Origin: Taxillus chinensis
Taxonomy: Eukaryota; Streptophyta; Magnoliopsida; Santalales; Loranthaceae
DNA: 64,000 nt
NCBI GenBank assembly: GCA_023512835.1
Contig: CM042091.1
Span: 2,428,553 to 2,492,552, forward strand
Direction: 5' to 3'
A program made the translations under genes and the position numbers. The notes below the pieces were generated by a model that made no database searches, was not told the origin of the DNA, and was given only the letters and a program-made list of their open reading frames with translations. Within the stretch, counting starts at the first letter, position 1. The number at the start of each line of letters is the position of its first letter. Positions 49,015 to 63,298 of the stretch are shown here, piece by piece.

Positions 49015-50590
49015 CCGCATAATCAATTATTACGCGGCTTGTATAGTTGCGTGATTGTTGGCTGTTGTCGCTGGATGTAGGATTATATGTGATTTTCCAA
49101 ACAAAATTGAAGCCTCAAAAATCACATTGCCAAACAACTGAAACAAGCTAGCGCTTCATTGTTTAAAGTGTTGTTTTTTTTTCTTCCCAATTTGGTCTGA
49201 ATTGATCTCAAGTTGGTTTATGTTTGTTAATTAGGTTCGCGTCATATTCCGCATTGCCCGACCCAATAAGCAAAACTTTGCTGTACGATCATTAGATAAT
49301 TGTCTCTTTCTTACATTCAATTACAGTTTCACCCTTTGAAAAATTATACATTTCTCCCGTGATCACCTGAAGATTACATGGCCCGCCGTGCCTCTCCCCC
49401 TGTTATTCTCCATTCTCTAAACAGCGAGACAAATTGGAGTCGGAACTGAAACACGATACGAGATGAAATTGAGAGAAGGTGGGCTTCGGGATAATTTCTA
49501 TATCTCTAAATTTAAAACTGCTTTATACATGCTTTTATCGGTCTAAAATTTATATAAGGTAATCTTACAGTTGCTTTAGTCGTTAATTTAGTCGTTAAAT
49601 TTAAAAACGTTTGGTTATTGGTATACTCAAAACCTATTTTCGAATACAAAAAATAACTATTGACAACTGTTTTTACTTTTGGTTTTCAAAAATAAACTAT
49701 TTTTAAATGCAAATAAATAAAAAAAACATTTTAGATATCAATTGTGACTATTTCTAAATTAATAATAATAATTAGATTTATCAAATAAAAACTAAATTTT
49801 ATTTAAAAAATGACATAACAAAAGTATCCAATAAATACACATATAATAATCAATTCCTAATAATAATTTAAAGTGTCTAATTGCCTTAATTTCTATTGAC
49901 TTTTCATCGTCCTTTCAGCGTTACTTGGCTTTCATTAATTCAGCCAATTCTATATAGAAGCAATGATGTGAGTAATAGTACTATAATCTAACTATCACGT
50001 GTTTTCAGGTACTAAAAATTTACCTTATAGAACACACCAAAGTAAGAAATATACATTTTTTAATATATTAAGCATGATATTTAGTATAATTATTCTTCAA
50101 GTGTTAAAGCTTATTGTAAAAGAAACATTCTTTATTATCATGTTATTTCTTTTGAGTTGGACTTTGAACAGTTCTCATATTCTCTCTCTTTTTGTATTTA
50201 TCCTAACAGCTAAATGAGCACTTTATCTCTTCTTTTTGCACATAATAAGGAACGAGCTTATTAAGAGTCCATTTTTCCTTTTAACAATTGATCTTAAATT
50301 GACCATATTGTATAGGAAGTAAGATTAATACCAAATGGACAAGCAATTTATAAGACAGTTCGTTTTAAGTGTATTAAATTTAGAAGCAAGATAAGATATT
50401 TTCATAATATCCTCCATTATTTTTCTTATAGAAATCAAACTTTGCAAAAATGTACTTATTTTTTTGCCTTATCATTTTTTCAAAATGCTTTTAAATTTCA
50501 GCTAAGAACTTTTTGAATGTGATGTTATCATCAAATACTATACCTTTAAATGCCTCCAAAATGTCGTGTTTAACGATCATATGACTTATG
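49015..50590. other. KCS10 3' region and spacer
   Basis: The KCS10 3' UTR should occupy the first few hundred bases. Beyond it lies AT-rich DNA. The part near 49560-49850 carries inverted-looking AAAACTG / CAGTTTT and TTTTCAAAAATA words, suggestive of an old MITE but not delimited. An open frame at 49999-50217 has no recognisable product. Confidence 0.4.
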
Positions 50591-51770
50591 TAAGGATGGC
50601 AATTTTGCTTTGACCTGTCCCGATTTGTACCAACCCAATCGGGTTTAACCCGCTTCGACAGAGCATTGGGTCAGGACCGGATATTCCCCTTCTCGCCCCA
50701 CCCTACCCCAATAGTGTTTCATATATAAGCCTCATGATAGCCCACATCATTTTTCTTTCCCTTTTTATTCAACATTACAGCCTTTCTCGTCTCTCCTCTC
50801 CCATCTCCACTCCTACACAGTGTTGACAGCAACTCTAAGCTCTAGCCCTCTCAACACAGCCTCCGATTAGATCGATCCCTCCTAATCCTCATCCTCACAA
50901 GTCATGAGTCACGACTAATGAGTAGATTCCTAGTTATGCTGCTGTCTAGATTTGTAGCTTTGCGGTATTCTCTCGCCACTACTCCCACCGTCCATCGTCA
51001 CTGCATTATCGTCGTCCATAGTCTAAACTCCAAAGCACTCCTGTTGCCTGCAGGTACGCCCTCTACCCACAGGTACTTCCACCGCTTTTTTGTATTTATT
51101 TATTTTATTGTGTTGAATATGATTACAGTGTATCTTGTATAGATTTTTGGAGGAAGGGGGACCCAAGCTATAAATTCTAGAAATCCTTTATAATAAATAA
51201 AATATGAAATAATTACTGAAACACATCTCATATATCTTATCCTCAAATATAGAATTAGCATCCTGCTGGCAGGCACTGATTCAAGCGCCATTGTCTGTGA
51301 GTTTTATTATTTTGTTTTTTTGCTATTGATGATTGTTATTTTTTAGATTTGTGTTTTGTGTGGTGTTTATTAAGTTTGGCGTTTTTAAAAAACATGATTT
51401 CATTATCTTTTATGAATTAATTAGGAGTGTTTTGCTAGTGGAAGAGGCTTTAGAGAAAACAATGGAAGATCCAACTGTGCAAAAGATCAATATGATTTGT
51501 ATTTATAATTAGTGTTTTGTTAGTGGAGGCTATATAATGTAATTAAATAATACATTATAATGTACTTTGTATTCGGTTTTAATGGTTTTGTGGATGATTG
51601 GTATTAATGCTTTACTTTTCTATGTAAATTTTCATTGCTACATGTTAATTTTCAATGAATTCATCATCTTGCATCAAATCAGGTCGGATCGGAGATGATT
51701 GAGGTGGGGCGGGATAGTGTTGTATGACCATAGAATCGGGGTGGGCTCGGAGCATGATAAGTTGCCCTGA
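50591..51770. mobile_element. Probable hAT-like element, about 1.2 kb
   Basis: The left end TAAGGATGGCAATTTTGC is followed by GACC/CGGG-rich text, and the right end (about 51670-51770) has the complementary GGTCGG / GGGGCGGG character and ...AAGTTGCCC. The same end style is seen at 43619-43905. Target duplication not found; the right border is approximate. No transposase frame. Confidence 0.4.
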
Positions 51771-53983
51771 TACCGGAGTGGGTTTAGGTATTCATTCTGT
51801 ATGATACATTTAGGTAATTTGTCATTAAATTTGCATTTAATTTATGAACTTTAATTTAATATTTTATTGAATTAATATATTTTTATAATAGTTTTTTCTA
51901 ATTTAATTATTTATTTTTTATTCACTTTTATAGATTTAATATTAATTTTGATGGTTTTTAATGCTAAATTGATTATTATAATTTTGATATTAATTTTCTA
52001 GGTTTAATTGATTATTTTAAGTTTAATCTTAATAAAATTTTCCTCGAATTACGTTTTTATCTTTTATTTTTAATTTATTATTGAATGGTGTTTGTGTTTC
52101 ATTTATTATTATTATTATTTGTTTTTTCCATGTTACGTAGGTAGGTTATGTGACTTAGAGAGCAATTGGAAATATTTAATGGAGTGGAGCTCACTATAAT
52201 TAATTGGGAAGAAGGGAAGAGCACTTGGGGTGTTCGTAATTGGAAACACTTGGGCATCATGTATTATTTGGAAGCACTCGGGGTGTTCGTAATTGCTTTG
52301 CCTTTTAAATACCCATGACCTAGCATCCCACGCCGCATACATCATGTCATCTCGTCTCATCACTCATCATCCCTTCATCTCTGCCCAGCGCCATCCAACA
52401 CCCTAGTCCAGCGGAGTAGTAGCGCCATTCCGACCCAACACACAACTCTCACCATTTTGGTCCCGAAAAGCAGTGTCACAGGCAGCATTGGAGAGAAATT
52501 GTACAGCAAGCGTTAAAGATTTGGATCGAGTTTAAGACTGAATATTTAATTCTTTACAGCCTACTTTTCTTAATTTTATTCTAATTCTGTTGTTCTAAAT
52601 TTTCGAACAGATTTGTGATTTTTCCAACTCATGGAGGGATAAGTATTTTGTAATCGGTTTAGCATAGCACTTTGGATGTTTATTTTGAATCTATGTTTTA
52701 ATATTTAATTCGGTATTTTATGTGCTATAAATTAATTATCTATCTCTTTGATTTGTTGATTTAATATTTCGGTTGAGTGTTGATTTAGCAATTCATCGTG
52801 CGTTAATGTTTTATTGGAGTGGAAATATTTGTTTCGTAGGAAACAAACATTCTTTTGAGAATTAATTCATAATTATTTTGGTTAAAATAAATTTATAATT
52901 TAATTGTATTTATGGTATCTTGATGCTTTTAAATTACGAGGCTATAATTTATCTTTTGGGATAGTGATAAACAACATTAAAGTGCGAAGTTAAACTAATT
53001 ACATATTTGATTAATTAAATTTCATAGTTAAATTTTTTTGCTTTAATTAGTTTTAATTCAATAAAAATTTCCTCAATTTTATATTTATTCTTTTATATTA
53101 GTTTTTGTTAAACAATTAATTAAATAGGTTAAATTGAATTTTATAAGTCCTGTGGTAGATAACAATCTAGATTAAGCCACTAGCTATACTTAGTTTAAAT
53201 TTTATTTGGAGTGTGTGTGTGTGTGACAAATGCCCTTTTCAATGATACAGAAGCTTCATGTAACCTTTATGGTTGCTCTCTGCTTTCGATAAATGAATTT
53301 GAATAACCATATGTCATTACAATTCGAGAGAGTTGTTTTCTGCTTTTTGAGCTCCCTTTCTTGTTAAACAAAATACTAGCACGGATTTACCTCTAGAATA
53401 TTGCATGAGAATGTTTGCAATTTGTCCACTAAAATTGGATTTGAATAATCATAGGCGATTGAAGGTTGTGATTTTTATTAATAAAAGTGAAATAAATAAT
53501 ATAAAAACAATTAATTAATTTTTTAAAATAATAAAATATTTTATATTTAATTAAATTAAATAATATAAAAATAACTCTCTAAAATAACTTTCAATTAAAA
53601 TAATATACATATATATATATATATAATTATATTAAGCATGGTTTTGCGAAGAGCGGGGTGGCGGCAGACGGCAATACTGGCGGACCCGTTTTAAATAGAA
53701 CGGATCTGTTACGCGGACCGCGACCATAACAATATTAAAAAAAAAAAAAAACTTTAGCGCACTGTAGCCTCCTTGCGTATGCGAAGGAAGGATCGTCACA
53801 GAGATCGCCAGAGATTCGTGCAACGAAATTCGACATTTCACAACCTACTCTGGGATTTCTCCCCCCTGCTCCCTTTTCCTTCTCTCTCCCCCCTCCACGC
53901 ACCTCATCTCATGTCATCCGAGCCTGTCCCCGTAACCCCGAAACCCTAATTCCACATTCAAGGGGTTCCTCATCCCCATTTCA
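51771..53983. other. Spacer and VPS16 promoter region
   Basis: AT-rich, gene-free. CAC(T/T)(T/C)GGGGTGTTCGTAATTG occurs twice about 57 bp apart (52219 and 52276). AT-dinucleotide runs lie near 53606-53624. The last 130 bp before the VPS16 ATG are pyrimidine-rich (TTCTCTCTCCCCCC), as in the leaders of the other genes here, and contain an AAACCCTAAT motif near 53941. Confidence 0.45.
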
Positions 53984-56900
53984 ATGGCGAACTTCTCGGT
54001 AGCAGCGGAGTGGCAGCTCCTCTACAACCGATACTACCGCAAGCCGGAGCTCTACGCCATGCAGTGGCGACACATCGACCTCGGACGCAACAAGGTCGCC
54101 TGCGCCCCCTTCGGCGGCCCCATCGCCGTCATCCGAGACGACTCCAAGATCGTCCAGCTCTACGCCGAGTCCGCCCTTCGCAAGCTCCGTATCTTCAACT
54201 CCGCGGGCGTCCTCGTCGCCGAGACCGTCTGGAAGCACCCCGGCGGCCGCCTCGTCGGCATGGCGTGGACCGAGGACCAAATCCTCGCCTGCGTCGTCCA
54301 GGACGGGACCGTCTACCGCTACAACGTCCACGCCGAGCTCATCGAGCCCAGCGTGTCCATGGGCCAGGAGTGTTTCGAGCAGAACGTGGTCGACTGCGTG
54401 TTTTGGGGGAATGGGTTGGTGTGCATCACCGAGGGAAATGAGGTGTTTTGCGTACCCGATTTCAAGAACCCCAACCCCTGTAAGCTCGCCCACCCTGGGG
54501 TCGATGACTCGCCCCCGCTGTGCACCGCCGTGATCGAGCCGCAGTACACCATGTCGGGCAATGTGGAGGCGCTTCTTGCGGTGGGGGATCGTGTCGTGCT
54601 GGTGGAGGAGGACGGGGTTCAGCAGATGGCAGCTGACATCGGGCCTCTGCAGAAGATGGTAGTTTCCAGGAATGGGAAGCTGCTGGCGTCGTTTACGCAC
54701 GATGGCCGGCTTTTGGTTATGACCACTGACTTCTCCAAGATCATTTTTGAGTATAACTGCGAGGTGAGATTGTGGCTGTGCTGTTTTCTGGTATCAGAAG
54801 TGAGTTGAAGTGGGCAAGTTTTAGTATGCCTTTTTTTCCCTGCATGATAATTGATAAAGCAAATGAAGTTGCAGTTTGACTGCTTGAAATAGTGCTAGTT
54901 CATTTACTTTTTCTGTTATACCCGGCATGCGGTAGCCCATTGTTTTATCACCATTTTTCACATCTTGATTCGAAGTCACAGAAGTCCTGATAAACGGTGG
55001 CGCCCAACTTGCTATGGGTTCTTTAGTTTCTTTGTTTCATTTTACATAGATTCATGTTCCGTTGAATTGAAGATTTATATGTGCGCAATTGGAACCAATG
55101 AAGGCATAATTTCAGTTATGTGTGTTTAAATTGTTTGACCGTTTTATTCAAGCAGGGGTTTGATTTCTTTTCTTTCATTTTTTTTAACTACTTGAATTTT
55201 ATGTTGTTCAATTCCTTGTGGATCATGTTTACCGTATTTGTTAGACTTGATGGTTTTGATTGCATGAATTTGCATAGTTGCTTTGTCACCCATCCCAAGT
55301 CATCACATAATTTAAAGCAAAGGATCATGGCTGCTCTTGTTGGATTTTTGTTAATTGTGATACAGAGTACAGGCATATTGACAGAGGGTTTATCTTTAGA
55401 CTTAATAGTGAAACTTATTTGGTCTAGTATGTTTAGGTGTTGTGTTGCACTAATAAACAGAGTAAGAATAGTTTTAATGAGAGTTCACCCTTTGCAACGA
55501 CAGTGTAATTTGGATAATTTTATTAGATCCTAGCATTCCAATGTTTATTCAGATGTTAACTTATAAGAAAAATGTTTGTTAGTGGATTAAAATTTAACAA
55601 AACTATAAATTTTAGAATGCTACCAAAAATGCACTCCCTACAATTGCTTTGCAAGAGAAACTCAACTTTTTTGAGCCATATACCTAACATTATCTCTCAT
55701 GTTTTTTTCATCTCTCTCTCTCTATATATATATACATATATCATTTTGATGTTGAGCAATAACCTTTTTTTTTTGGTAAGTTGAGCAATAATCTTATGCA
55801 TTCCCTTGTCTGCAGTCTGCTCTTCCTCCCGATCAGCTTGCGTGGTGCGGAATGGACAGTGTACTACTTTATTGGGATGATGATGTTCTTTTGATGGTGG
55901 GCCCATATGGAGATCCAGTACGCTATCTTTATGATGAACCAATAATTCTTATCCCAGAGTGTGATGGAGTAAGGATACTTTCAAACAGTAGCATGGAATT
56001 TCTACAGCGAGTTCCTGATTCAACTGTATCGATCTTCAAAATTGGAAGCACGCTACCTGCAGCATTACTGTATGATGCCTTGGATCATTTTGACCGGCGT
56101 AGTGCTAAGGTGGGCTAATTTTGTTATTTAAGGCGAGGATCTTGTTTGCACTGCTTTAACTTTCAGACAAACACTTTAAGCCTTCCTTTTCCAGCGTCTT
56201 CACTGCCTCATTAGCCACATTACTAAGGTTTCTGTTACCTATTCATTTGTCTCAATAAGAAGTCTTGGTATGAGCAATAGTATTGGCTCTGTCATCCATG
56301 ATCTCAATCAGTTTATTAGTCAGATAGCTAGTCACAATCTCATATAAACTGGTAAGCAAACAATTTCGCTTAAAATATTCAGTCTTAATTAAATTTTCTT
56401 AGTATCAGGGTAATAAATAATGATATTCATGTAGGTATTTATTTAGGAGGGAATTATCTTTCTTTGCCACATTACGAAATGGAACACCTTCCTAATATCA
56501 CATGTATTAAAAAAATTCTCTCTCAGGCTCTCTATCTTACACACTCACAGTCTGTGAATATGATATTCATGCATATATTTATTTAAAATATTCATGCATG
56601 CATTTATTTAGGAAACAAAAATCTAAAAGATTAGTTATGTTATCAGTTTATGAAGTACTTGTAAGTTAAGTTTGTTCTGAATTTGAATTATATACCAGGC
56701 AGATGAAAACTTGAGACTGATACGCTCATCGTTACCTGAGGCTGTTGAAACATGTCTTGATGCTGCTGGTCATGAATTTGATATTTCACGACAACGAACA
56801 TTGGTAAGAGCTGCAAGCTATGGCCAAGCTTTTTGCAGGTTAGTTTGGTTGAAATTTTGTAGTTGTATTTATGTTTTTCAATTGGTAAATATGGTTATTG

Positions 56901-59900
56901 TTTGCATATATCTGTCAGTGTTGATATTCTGAGTCTATCTGATGTTCAATTGGGTATAAATATCTTTATTTTTATTCAGAGTTTTGTTACAGTTGATATT
57001 CTTGTGATTGGAGTCATTGGACTGTAGATCCTTATTTACTGTCAAATGATTTTTTATTATGTATTCTTTCAATACCAGATGGATAAAACAATCTCATTTA
57101 CTGTACTCCTTGTTTGGTAACCCTGGAAAAGCCATTGAAAATGGGTTGTGGGTGGAAATGTCATTTTCTTGTGTTTGGCGTGGGATGAAAAATGGAGGTG
57201 AAAAGAAAAAACACAGAAATTGTATCAAAAACTGCGGTTATTTTTATGACAACCCAAATGTTAGAATTTGCTATGAAAAACTATCAAAATTACAAAATAA
57301 TTTTTTTCACATGTTACACAAATTTACACAATTATATACTAAGGACAAAAATTGTATTTTAAACAATAATACATTCTCCTGCCTTTTTTTTTTCTAATAT
57401 CATATAAACTATAAGAATACTTTTTCTATCTGAACGAAACAAATTCTTTTTTTTTTTTTTACCTTTTTTCTTTCCACCTAAAATTCTTCAACCCGATTTC
57501 TACTCTTTACCAAACAAAGGAGTAGGGTATTTATCTGGACAATGTGGTAAAGTCAGGTAGATGAACTTCATGGATTGTTCCTCATAAAATTCACCCTTGC
57601 ATGAACTCACCTTTGTTGAACTTTGGATAAAATGATAAATTAAACATATACATTCAATAAATTGTATTGCACTCTTACAATGCATTTAAGTAATACATTT
57701 GTATATTTTGATGAATGTAATTGTTCATTTGCATACAATTTATTTGTGTTGTTGTAGCCATCTGAGTTGTTAAAGTTTGAATGATGTAAATAAAAATTTT
57801 ACACTAGCCTATGTGGGAAATACATTTGCATCACTTAATTAAATATTTTCTATTAATAACATCAAGCCAAAGTATGGTAGCTCAACTTAGGCCTTTATTT
57901 GTTATATTTCCCTATGTTTTTTCTTTTTCCAACTGATACCTTTATTTGTTATTTTTCCCTATATTTGTTTTCCTTTATTTAGTGCTGGTAAAAACGTTTT
58001 TATGGGAACGATCTCTCCCTGATCTCTTTACGATAATGATATCCAGTTGGCTTTGGCAGCCATATTCAACGGAATCGTTTTCAAGAGATGTGCAAAACTT
58101 TACGGGTCTTAAATGCTGTGCGTAACTATGAGATCGGCATTCCTCTCAGTATTCAGCAATACAAGGTCATCGATACTTCTTAAATTTCCTGATCAAGTTT
58201 TGCACACAGATGTTGTTTTCTAGTAACTATGTTACAGTGCCTTTTTCTTTTCAGTTGCTTACACTACCAGTTCTCATTGCTCGTTTAATTAATGCACATC
58301 ATCACCTTCTTGCTCTCCGCATATCTGAGTACTTTGGCATGAATCAAGTAAGTTTTTTGTTAGCTTCTGTTTGGTAGTTGGTTGTTTGGTTTCTGTGCAC
58401 ATTTTTAGGTTCTTCCTCAAACCTCAAATCTAGTCAGTTTTATTTATATGATTAACAGAACATACAGTTACAGGTAATAAATAAGGGAACCTTGTTGCAT
58501 CAGAATTCATAAAATATATTTCAAAAACTGAAATCTCATTGAATTACATGAAGCAAAATATATGATACCAAATCGCTTGCTGGTTGGACTAGTTCTTTGT
58601 GAGATGTTAGCAGAGGCAGGGAGGATAAGAGACAGTTTTTACTGACCTCTTGGCTAGGAGAGACAAGAAGAGAGGACAAGATATACCAGTTTTGTATAGT
58701 TAAACATCCCTAGAAGAATGTATGCATATCGGAAACTATAGAAATGTTATTATATCTCTTAAATGCAAAAAATGCCAAATTCTAAAAAAAAAAAATCTAT
58801 CAATGATCAACTAAGTATTAGTTTCATTTTCTTCCCTCAACCCTTGCCCTTTGCAATCTTGCTTGGACTTGTTTCCACGAGAAATTAGTAATAATTTTGA
58901 CTTGAATTATTAAAGCCAAGCATTGGAATACAATTAAAGAGCTGGGTCTCATTTAATTATTGTGTTATAGAGCATCCTGTCATTTTGGTTCAGTGGGATC
59001 TATGAAAGGGAAGGGAAGTCAGGGTCCAGGAAGGCAGTTCATTTTTAGTCTTCATGAAAATATTGATTGATTTCCCTCCCTCTCACCTTGATGTGCTTGG
59101 TTTTTCATTTCCCTTAATTTGGGTTTCTGTAGGAGGTGGTGATAATGCACTGGGCATGTTCTAAAATAACAGCTTCACTGGCAATTCCAGATCCCGCTCT
59201 TCTTGAAATCTTACTTGAAAAGGTTTTTTTCTTTATAATAATCATTTTGTTGGCTCTATGAATCGCATTCAAAAACACTATCTGAATAATGCTCATGGAG
59301 TTTTCAGCTCAGATTATGCAAAGGCATTTCTTATGCTGCTGTTGCTGCTCATGCTGATAAAAGTGGCCGTCGGAAGTTAGCTGCTATGCTCATTGAGCAT
59401 GAGCCACGTTCCTCCAAACAGGTTACTTTCCATCCTTTTTATTATCATTACTATTCAAAAAATTTTAAGTCCAGTGGATTCCATTTCCTGCTTCCTATGA
59501 GGCAAAAGATTGCTGCTTTAAGAATTTTTTGAGCTAATTTATAGTTTCAACCTTTCCACATCAGGTTCCTCTATTGTTAAGCATAGGAGAGGAAGATACT
59601 GCATTGATGAAGGCCACTGAAAGTGGAGACACAGACCTTATTTATCTTGTTTTGTTTCATATCTGGCAGAAGGTATTACCTTATTATCTTCGGTATTAAC
59701 ATTGAATAGACCATTTATCTAATTCTTTTGTCATATATTCTTTGTACATTTTTCATAAAATTCAGAGGCCAGCATTGGAGTTTTTTGGGACGATTCAAGC
59801 CAAACCTCCAGCACGTGATTTATTTGTAACCTACGCAAGGTATATTCATTGCTTTTAAGTTATATAGTTTGATCCGTTTCCTTTATGCTTTCATAATTTT

Positions 59901-62478
59901 CAATTCTTCCTATGTACTTCTTGTTGCTTACCCTAGCACACAAGTATTCATTGAATTCCATATGGCGCAGGTGTTATAGACGAGAATTCTTGAAGGACTT
60001 CTTTCTGTCAACTGGACAGTTACAGGTAGGTTTTATTGCTTATAGAATTTGTCTGACTACCAAAAAAGTCATGCCAATCATTTTTTTTGTCTACCTATTT
60101 TGAAGGCCTAATTAATTCAAAGAAAACTCGACTGATGTGTCAATTTCCCCTTTCGAAATTACTGTGGATTCCAACAGCTTCTATTTTACATCCTGTTCAA
60201 ATTTGAGGTCGTATGGTCTGTAGGATGTGGCTTTTCTTTTATGGAAAGAGTCATGGGAACTAGGAAAGAATCCGATGGCAAGCCAAGGATCTCCTCTTCA
60301 TGGCCCACGCATGAAAATTATTGAGAAGGCCCATAACCTCTTTGCCGAGACCAAAGAGCATACCTTCGAGTCAAAGGCTGCTGAAGAGCATGCAAAATTA
60401 TTAAGGTAAAAAAATGTATGTATGTATGTATGTATGTATGTATGTATGTATGTGCGCGTGTGTGTGTGTGAATCAAAAACAGATTATCACATAACGTGAT
60501 TGAATTTTCGATTTAGCATATAGGTGCAACGGTGATTTAAATGGTCAAATATGTATGCTTTCTAACTTTGCGATTGTTGCAGAATTCAACATGAGTTAGA
60601 AGTGACTACAAAGCAGGCCATTTTTGTTGATTCAAGTATTAGTGATACAATTCGCACCTGTATTGTTCTGGGAAATCATCGAGCTGCAATGAAAGTCAGA
60701 TCGGAATTTAAGGTACATTAGGTTCCCTCCTTAGCTATGCTCTGTTATTGGTGAATTTCAGTAGAGAAGCACATGAATAGCAGTTGATAATTCATGATCA
60801 AGAAATCAAATATTTCAGCATCTTCAATTATGCATCGACTTGTACTTTTTGTTTTTGGTTTTTTAATAATATCTTAATTAATTATTATTTATTTTGTTGG
60901 GTTGCTTGTTTCAGGTTTCTGAGAAGAGATGGTATTGGCTTAAAGTTTTTGCTTTGGCCACAATCAGAGACTGGGATGCACTGGAAAAATTTTCCAAGGA
61001 GAAGAGACCGCCTATTGGTAAGCTTCAACTTCTTGGGTTTTAAAAGTGATCAACCCTAGGAAGGACATATCTTGAATATTCCATTTTAAATTCAGCCAAC
61101 CTGAACCTGTTTATAGACACATGATAATACTTCCGTGTTCGCAATTTGGCTTCACTGTGTTGCTTGTATTGTTAATTGCCATTTGACCAAACCCTTTGAA
61201 ATGAATATCAACACTGATTAATATTGTGATCTCCCACGTTTGGAATAGTAGGCACGGCCAATAAGGTTATATAATGGTCTATATCTTCATAATGTCCAGA
61301 TTTAGATCATCATGGCAATTCAATGTGGTTTCAATTAGACTGTGTTCGAATGCAATCTTATATAAATTTTATATGTTTAACATCATGAGTGCTGACTCTC
61401 TAATTGTGATTGACGCCTTTTTGGGTGTGGACCAACAAATTGCATCTTGCCCTTTCATGATATAAGATTTTTGCTCAAGATAACACAATAACCTGAAATA
61501 GATCAACAGTCAATTTGAAATCCAACCCAATTCACCTTACATATCCTGCAAACTCTAAGGCATCTAGATTAGATGATACTCAAATAAGGCGAGATGGCCT
61601 TGATTGCAAAATAATACTAATCCTTGGCCATAAGCTCGTTTTAATATAGCAAATAGTTTGATAGACTGATCGTTATCAAGGAACATTAGTGAATTGGCTC
61701 ACCACACAATAGCAAAGGAAATGTCTGGGTGAGTGATGGTCTCGTCTGTCCCACCCACCTGGCTAGAAAAATTTAGAAATCCTGTTTTCTTTTCATATAT
61801 TTATTCTAAAATCGTTCAATGTAATCACGGAGAGTTTGATTCTTTTTTTTCCTTTTGATCTTTTTTACGGAATTTTTTTCTGCTTGACTTTGTTTTTGCC
61901 ATTCCAATAGGCTACAGGCCGTTTGTCGAGGCATGTATTGATGCGGATGAGAAAAATGAAGCCCTCAAATATATCCCAAAACTCACTGATCCCCGAGAAA
62001 GAGCAGAGGTAATCCTACTTTTTACCATGCAGAGGTAAGCCTTATTAAATCAAATAAGAGAACAAAGAGGTGAGTCTGGGGTTATGATCAAAGTGGCATC
62101 GTTTTGATGTATTTAACATCAAAATAATACCATTCCACTTTAGCTTAATTGAACCCTAATTCAATATCAAAACCTTCTTGGTGGTTTTTATTTTAATCCA
62201 ATTTATCTTTTTTTTTTCCCTGATAAAAAAGAGCCCCATTTTTTACGGCCGTTTACTGATATCTGGAAAGAGAGTAAAGATACTAAATATACACTTGGCC
62301 ATTTTTCTGCCAGTCTTATGCTCGGATTGGCATGGCTAAGGAAGCTGCTGATGTTGCATCTCAAGCTAAGGATAGTGAATTGCTTGGCCGGTTGAAGTTA
62401 ACTTTTGGGCAAAATGCTGCAGCCTCATCAATTTTCGATACACTCCGTGATCGTTTGTCTTTCCCAAGCGTTTCATAG
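53984..62478 (+). CDS. VPS16: Vacuolar protein sorting 16 (VACUOLELESS1)
   Basis: Core subunit of the HOPS and CORVET tethering complexes, needed for fusion at the vacuole and late endosome; loss of Arabidopsis VCL1 blocks vacuole formation. Exons: 53984-54763, 55816-56109, 56699-56838, 58060-58165, 58255-58347, 59133-59222, 59308-59421, 59565-59672, 59766-59839, 59971-60025, 60224-60405, 60583-60712, 60915-61017, 61911-62008, 62314-62478. All are GT-AG with matching phases, 843 residues (Arabidopsis about 858). The N-terminal half is the Vps16_N beta-propeller (starts [27 protein letters not shown]); the C-terminal half from about residue 500 is the alpha-solenoid Vps16_C ([15 protein letters not shown] near 630; [11 protein letters not shown] near 792). 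The slightly short length comes mainly from a missing acidic loop near residue 225. Start codon follows a pyrimidine-rich leader. Confidence 0.96.
57104..57524. mobile_element. MITE-like TIR element in VPS16 intron 3
   Basis: The left end TACTCCTTGTTTGGTAA and the reverse complement of the right end TACTCCTTTGTTTGGTAA match except for one extra T. Subterminal AGGTGAAAAGAAAAA and TTTTTTCTTTCCACCT also face each other. ATTT occurs close to both outer ends but a defined target duplication is not certain. About 421 bp, no coding capacity. Confidence 0.65.
60415..60470 (+). repeat. (TGTA)n then (GC/TG)n microsatellite in VPS16 intron 11
   Basis: About nine TGTA units from 60415 to 60452, followed by an alternating purine-pyrimidine GTGCGCGTGTG run. 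It starts 10 bp after the exon 11 donor at 60406 and is likely length-polymorphic. Confidence 0.9.
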
Positions 62479-63298
62479 ATCTTTTATCTCCACAGCGTTC
62501 GCGTTATTTTAACAAAACTTTTGGTTTGATATGTTTGTTAATGATAACGACGAAAAGCTGGGTGAGTTTGCCTGAAGCTGTTTTGCATGGTTGAAGCCTG
62601 TGAAGCCACGAGGGGGTAGTGCTGATATCCGCGAACTTTTTCTTGGACCCGGCTGATGAAGCTACCAGTTTGCTTCTTTTTCCCGTTTTGAGTGCAATGT
62701 TGGCAATACGTCCGTTCGTACATGGTGGACGCGTAATCGTTCAAAGTGTTGTTGGCTTCACTGGCCAGGTGCTTGATGTGTATCAATTAAGGCTCTTGCA
62801 AGTGCTAGGAACAAAGTTGGTTGTATTTATGTTGTGGGAGTGGGAGGTTGTCTTGTGCTGTAGGGTAAACCATGAGTATTGAGGGGCCAACAATACAGTA
62901 CAGACGAGTCACCTTTTATTTCAGGAAAAAAGGAAAAGTTTGCTGACATACTGTTTATCATACCCGTATTTTTTTAAAGGGGCCATGAGTATTAATTAAT
63001 CAATTTCTTATTTTCGTGTTCTGTTTATTTTTTATTTGCTGTTGCGGGCAAACATTTGTCTTGAATGTAGAAATTTTCCCTCCCAGAGATGTTACTAATT
63101 AAGGCGTTCCAATAGTATACCAAAAAGCCGTTAAGAGTCAAAATCCCTCGCCCTTCAACCACTCCATATGGGACTTGTGGATACACTGATATGGCACGCG
63201 CGTTTATTTATCCCTGCTATAACAGTGGGGAATAGGAATCTGAAACATAAAACCAAGCTAAGCCGCGAGAGCGTTCCAGCTTCATTTAACCAAGCAGG
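62479..63298. other. Convergent 3' intergenic region
   Basis: 820 bp between the stop codons of VPS16 (plus) and the hydrolase-like gene (minus), holding both 3' UTRs. Open frames here (62538-62786 minus, 62619-62882 plus) show no family resemblance and overlap UTR sequence. Confidence 0.6.

Noticed and set aside
50918..51142. 74-codon frame MSRFLVML...
   Set aside because: Inside a hAT-like repeat, no homology recognised, no gene context.
53981..54700. 239-codon minus-strand frame
   Set aside because: Antisense shadow of VPS16 exon 1, whose plus frame matches the family through its full length.
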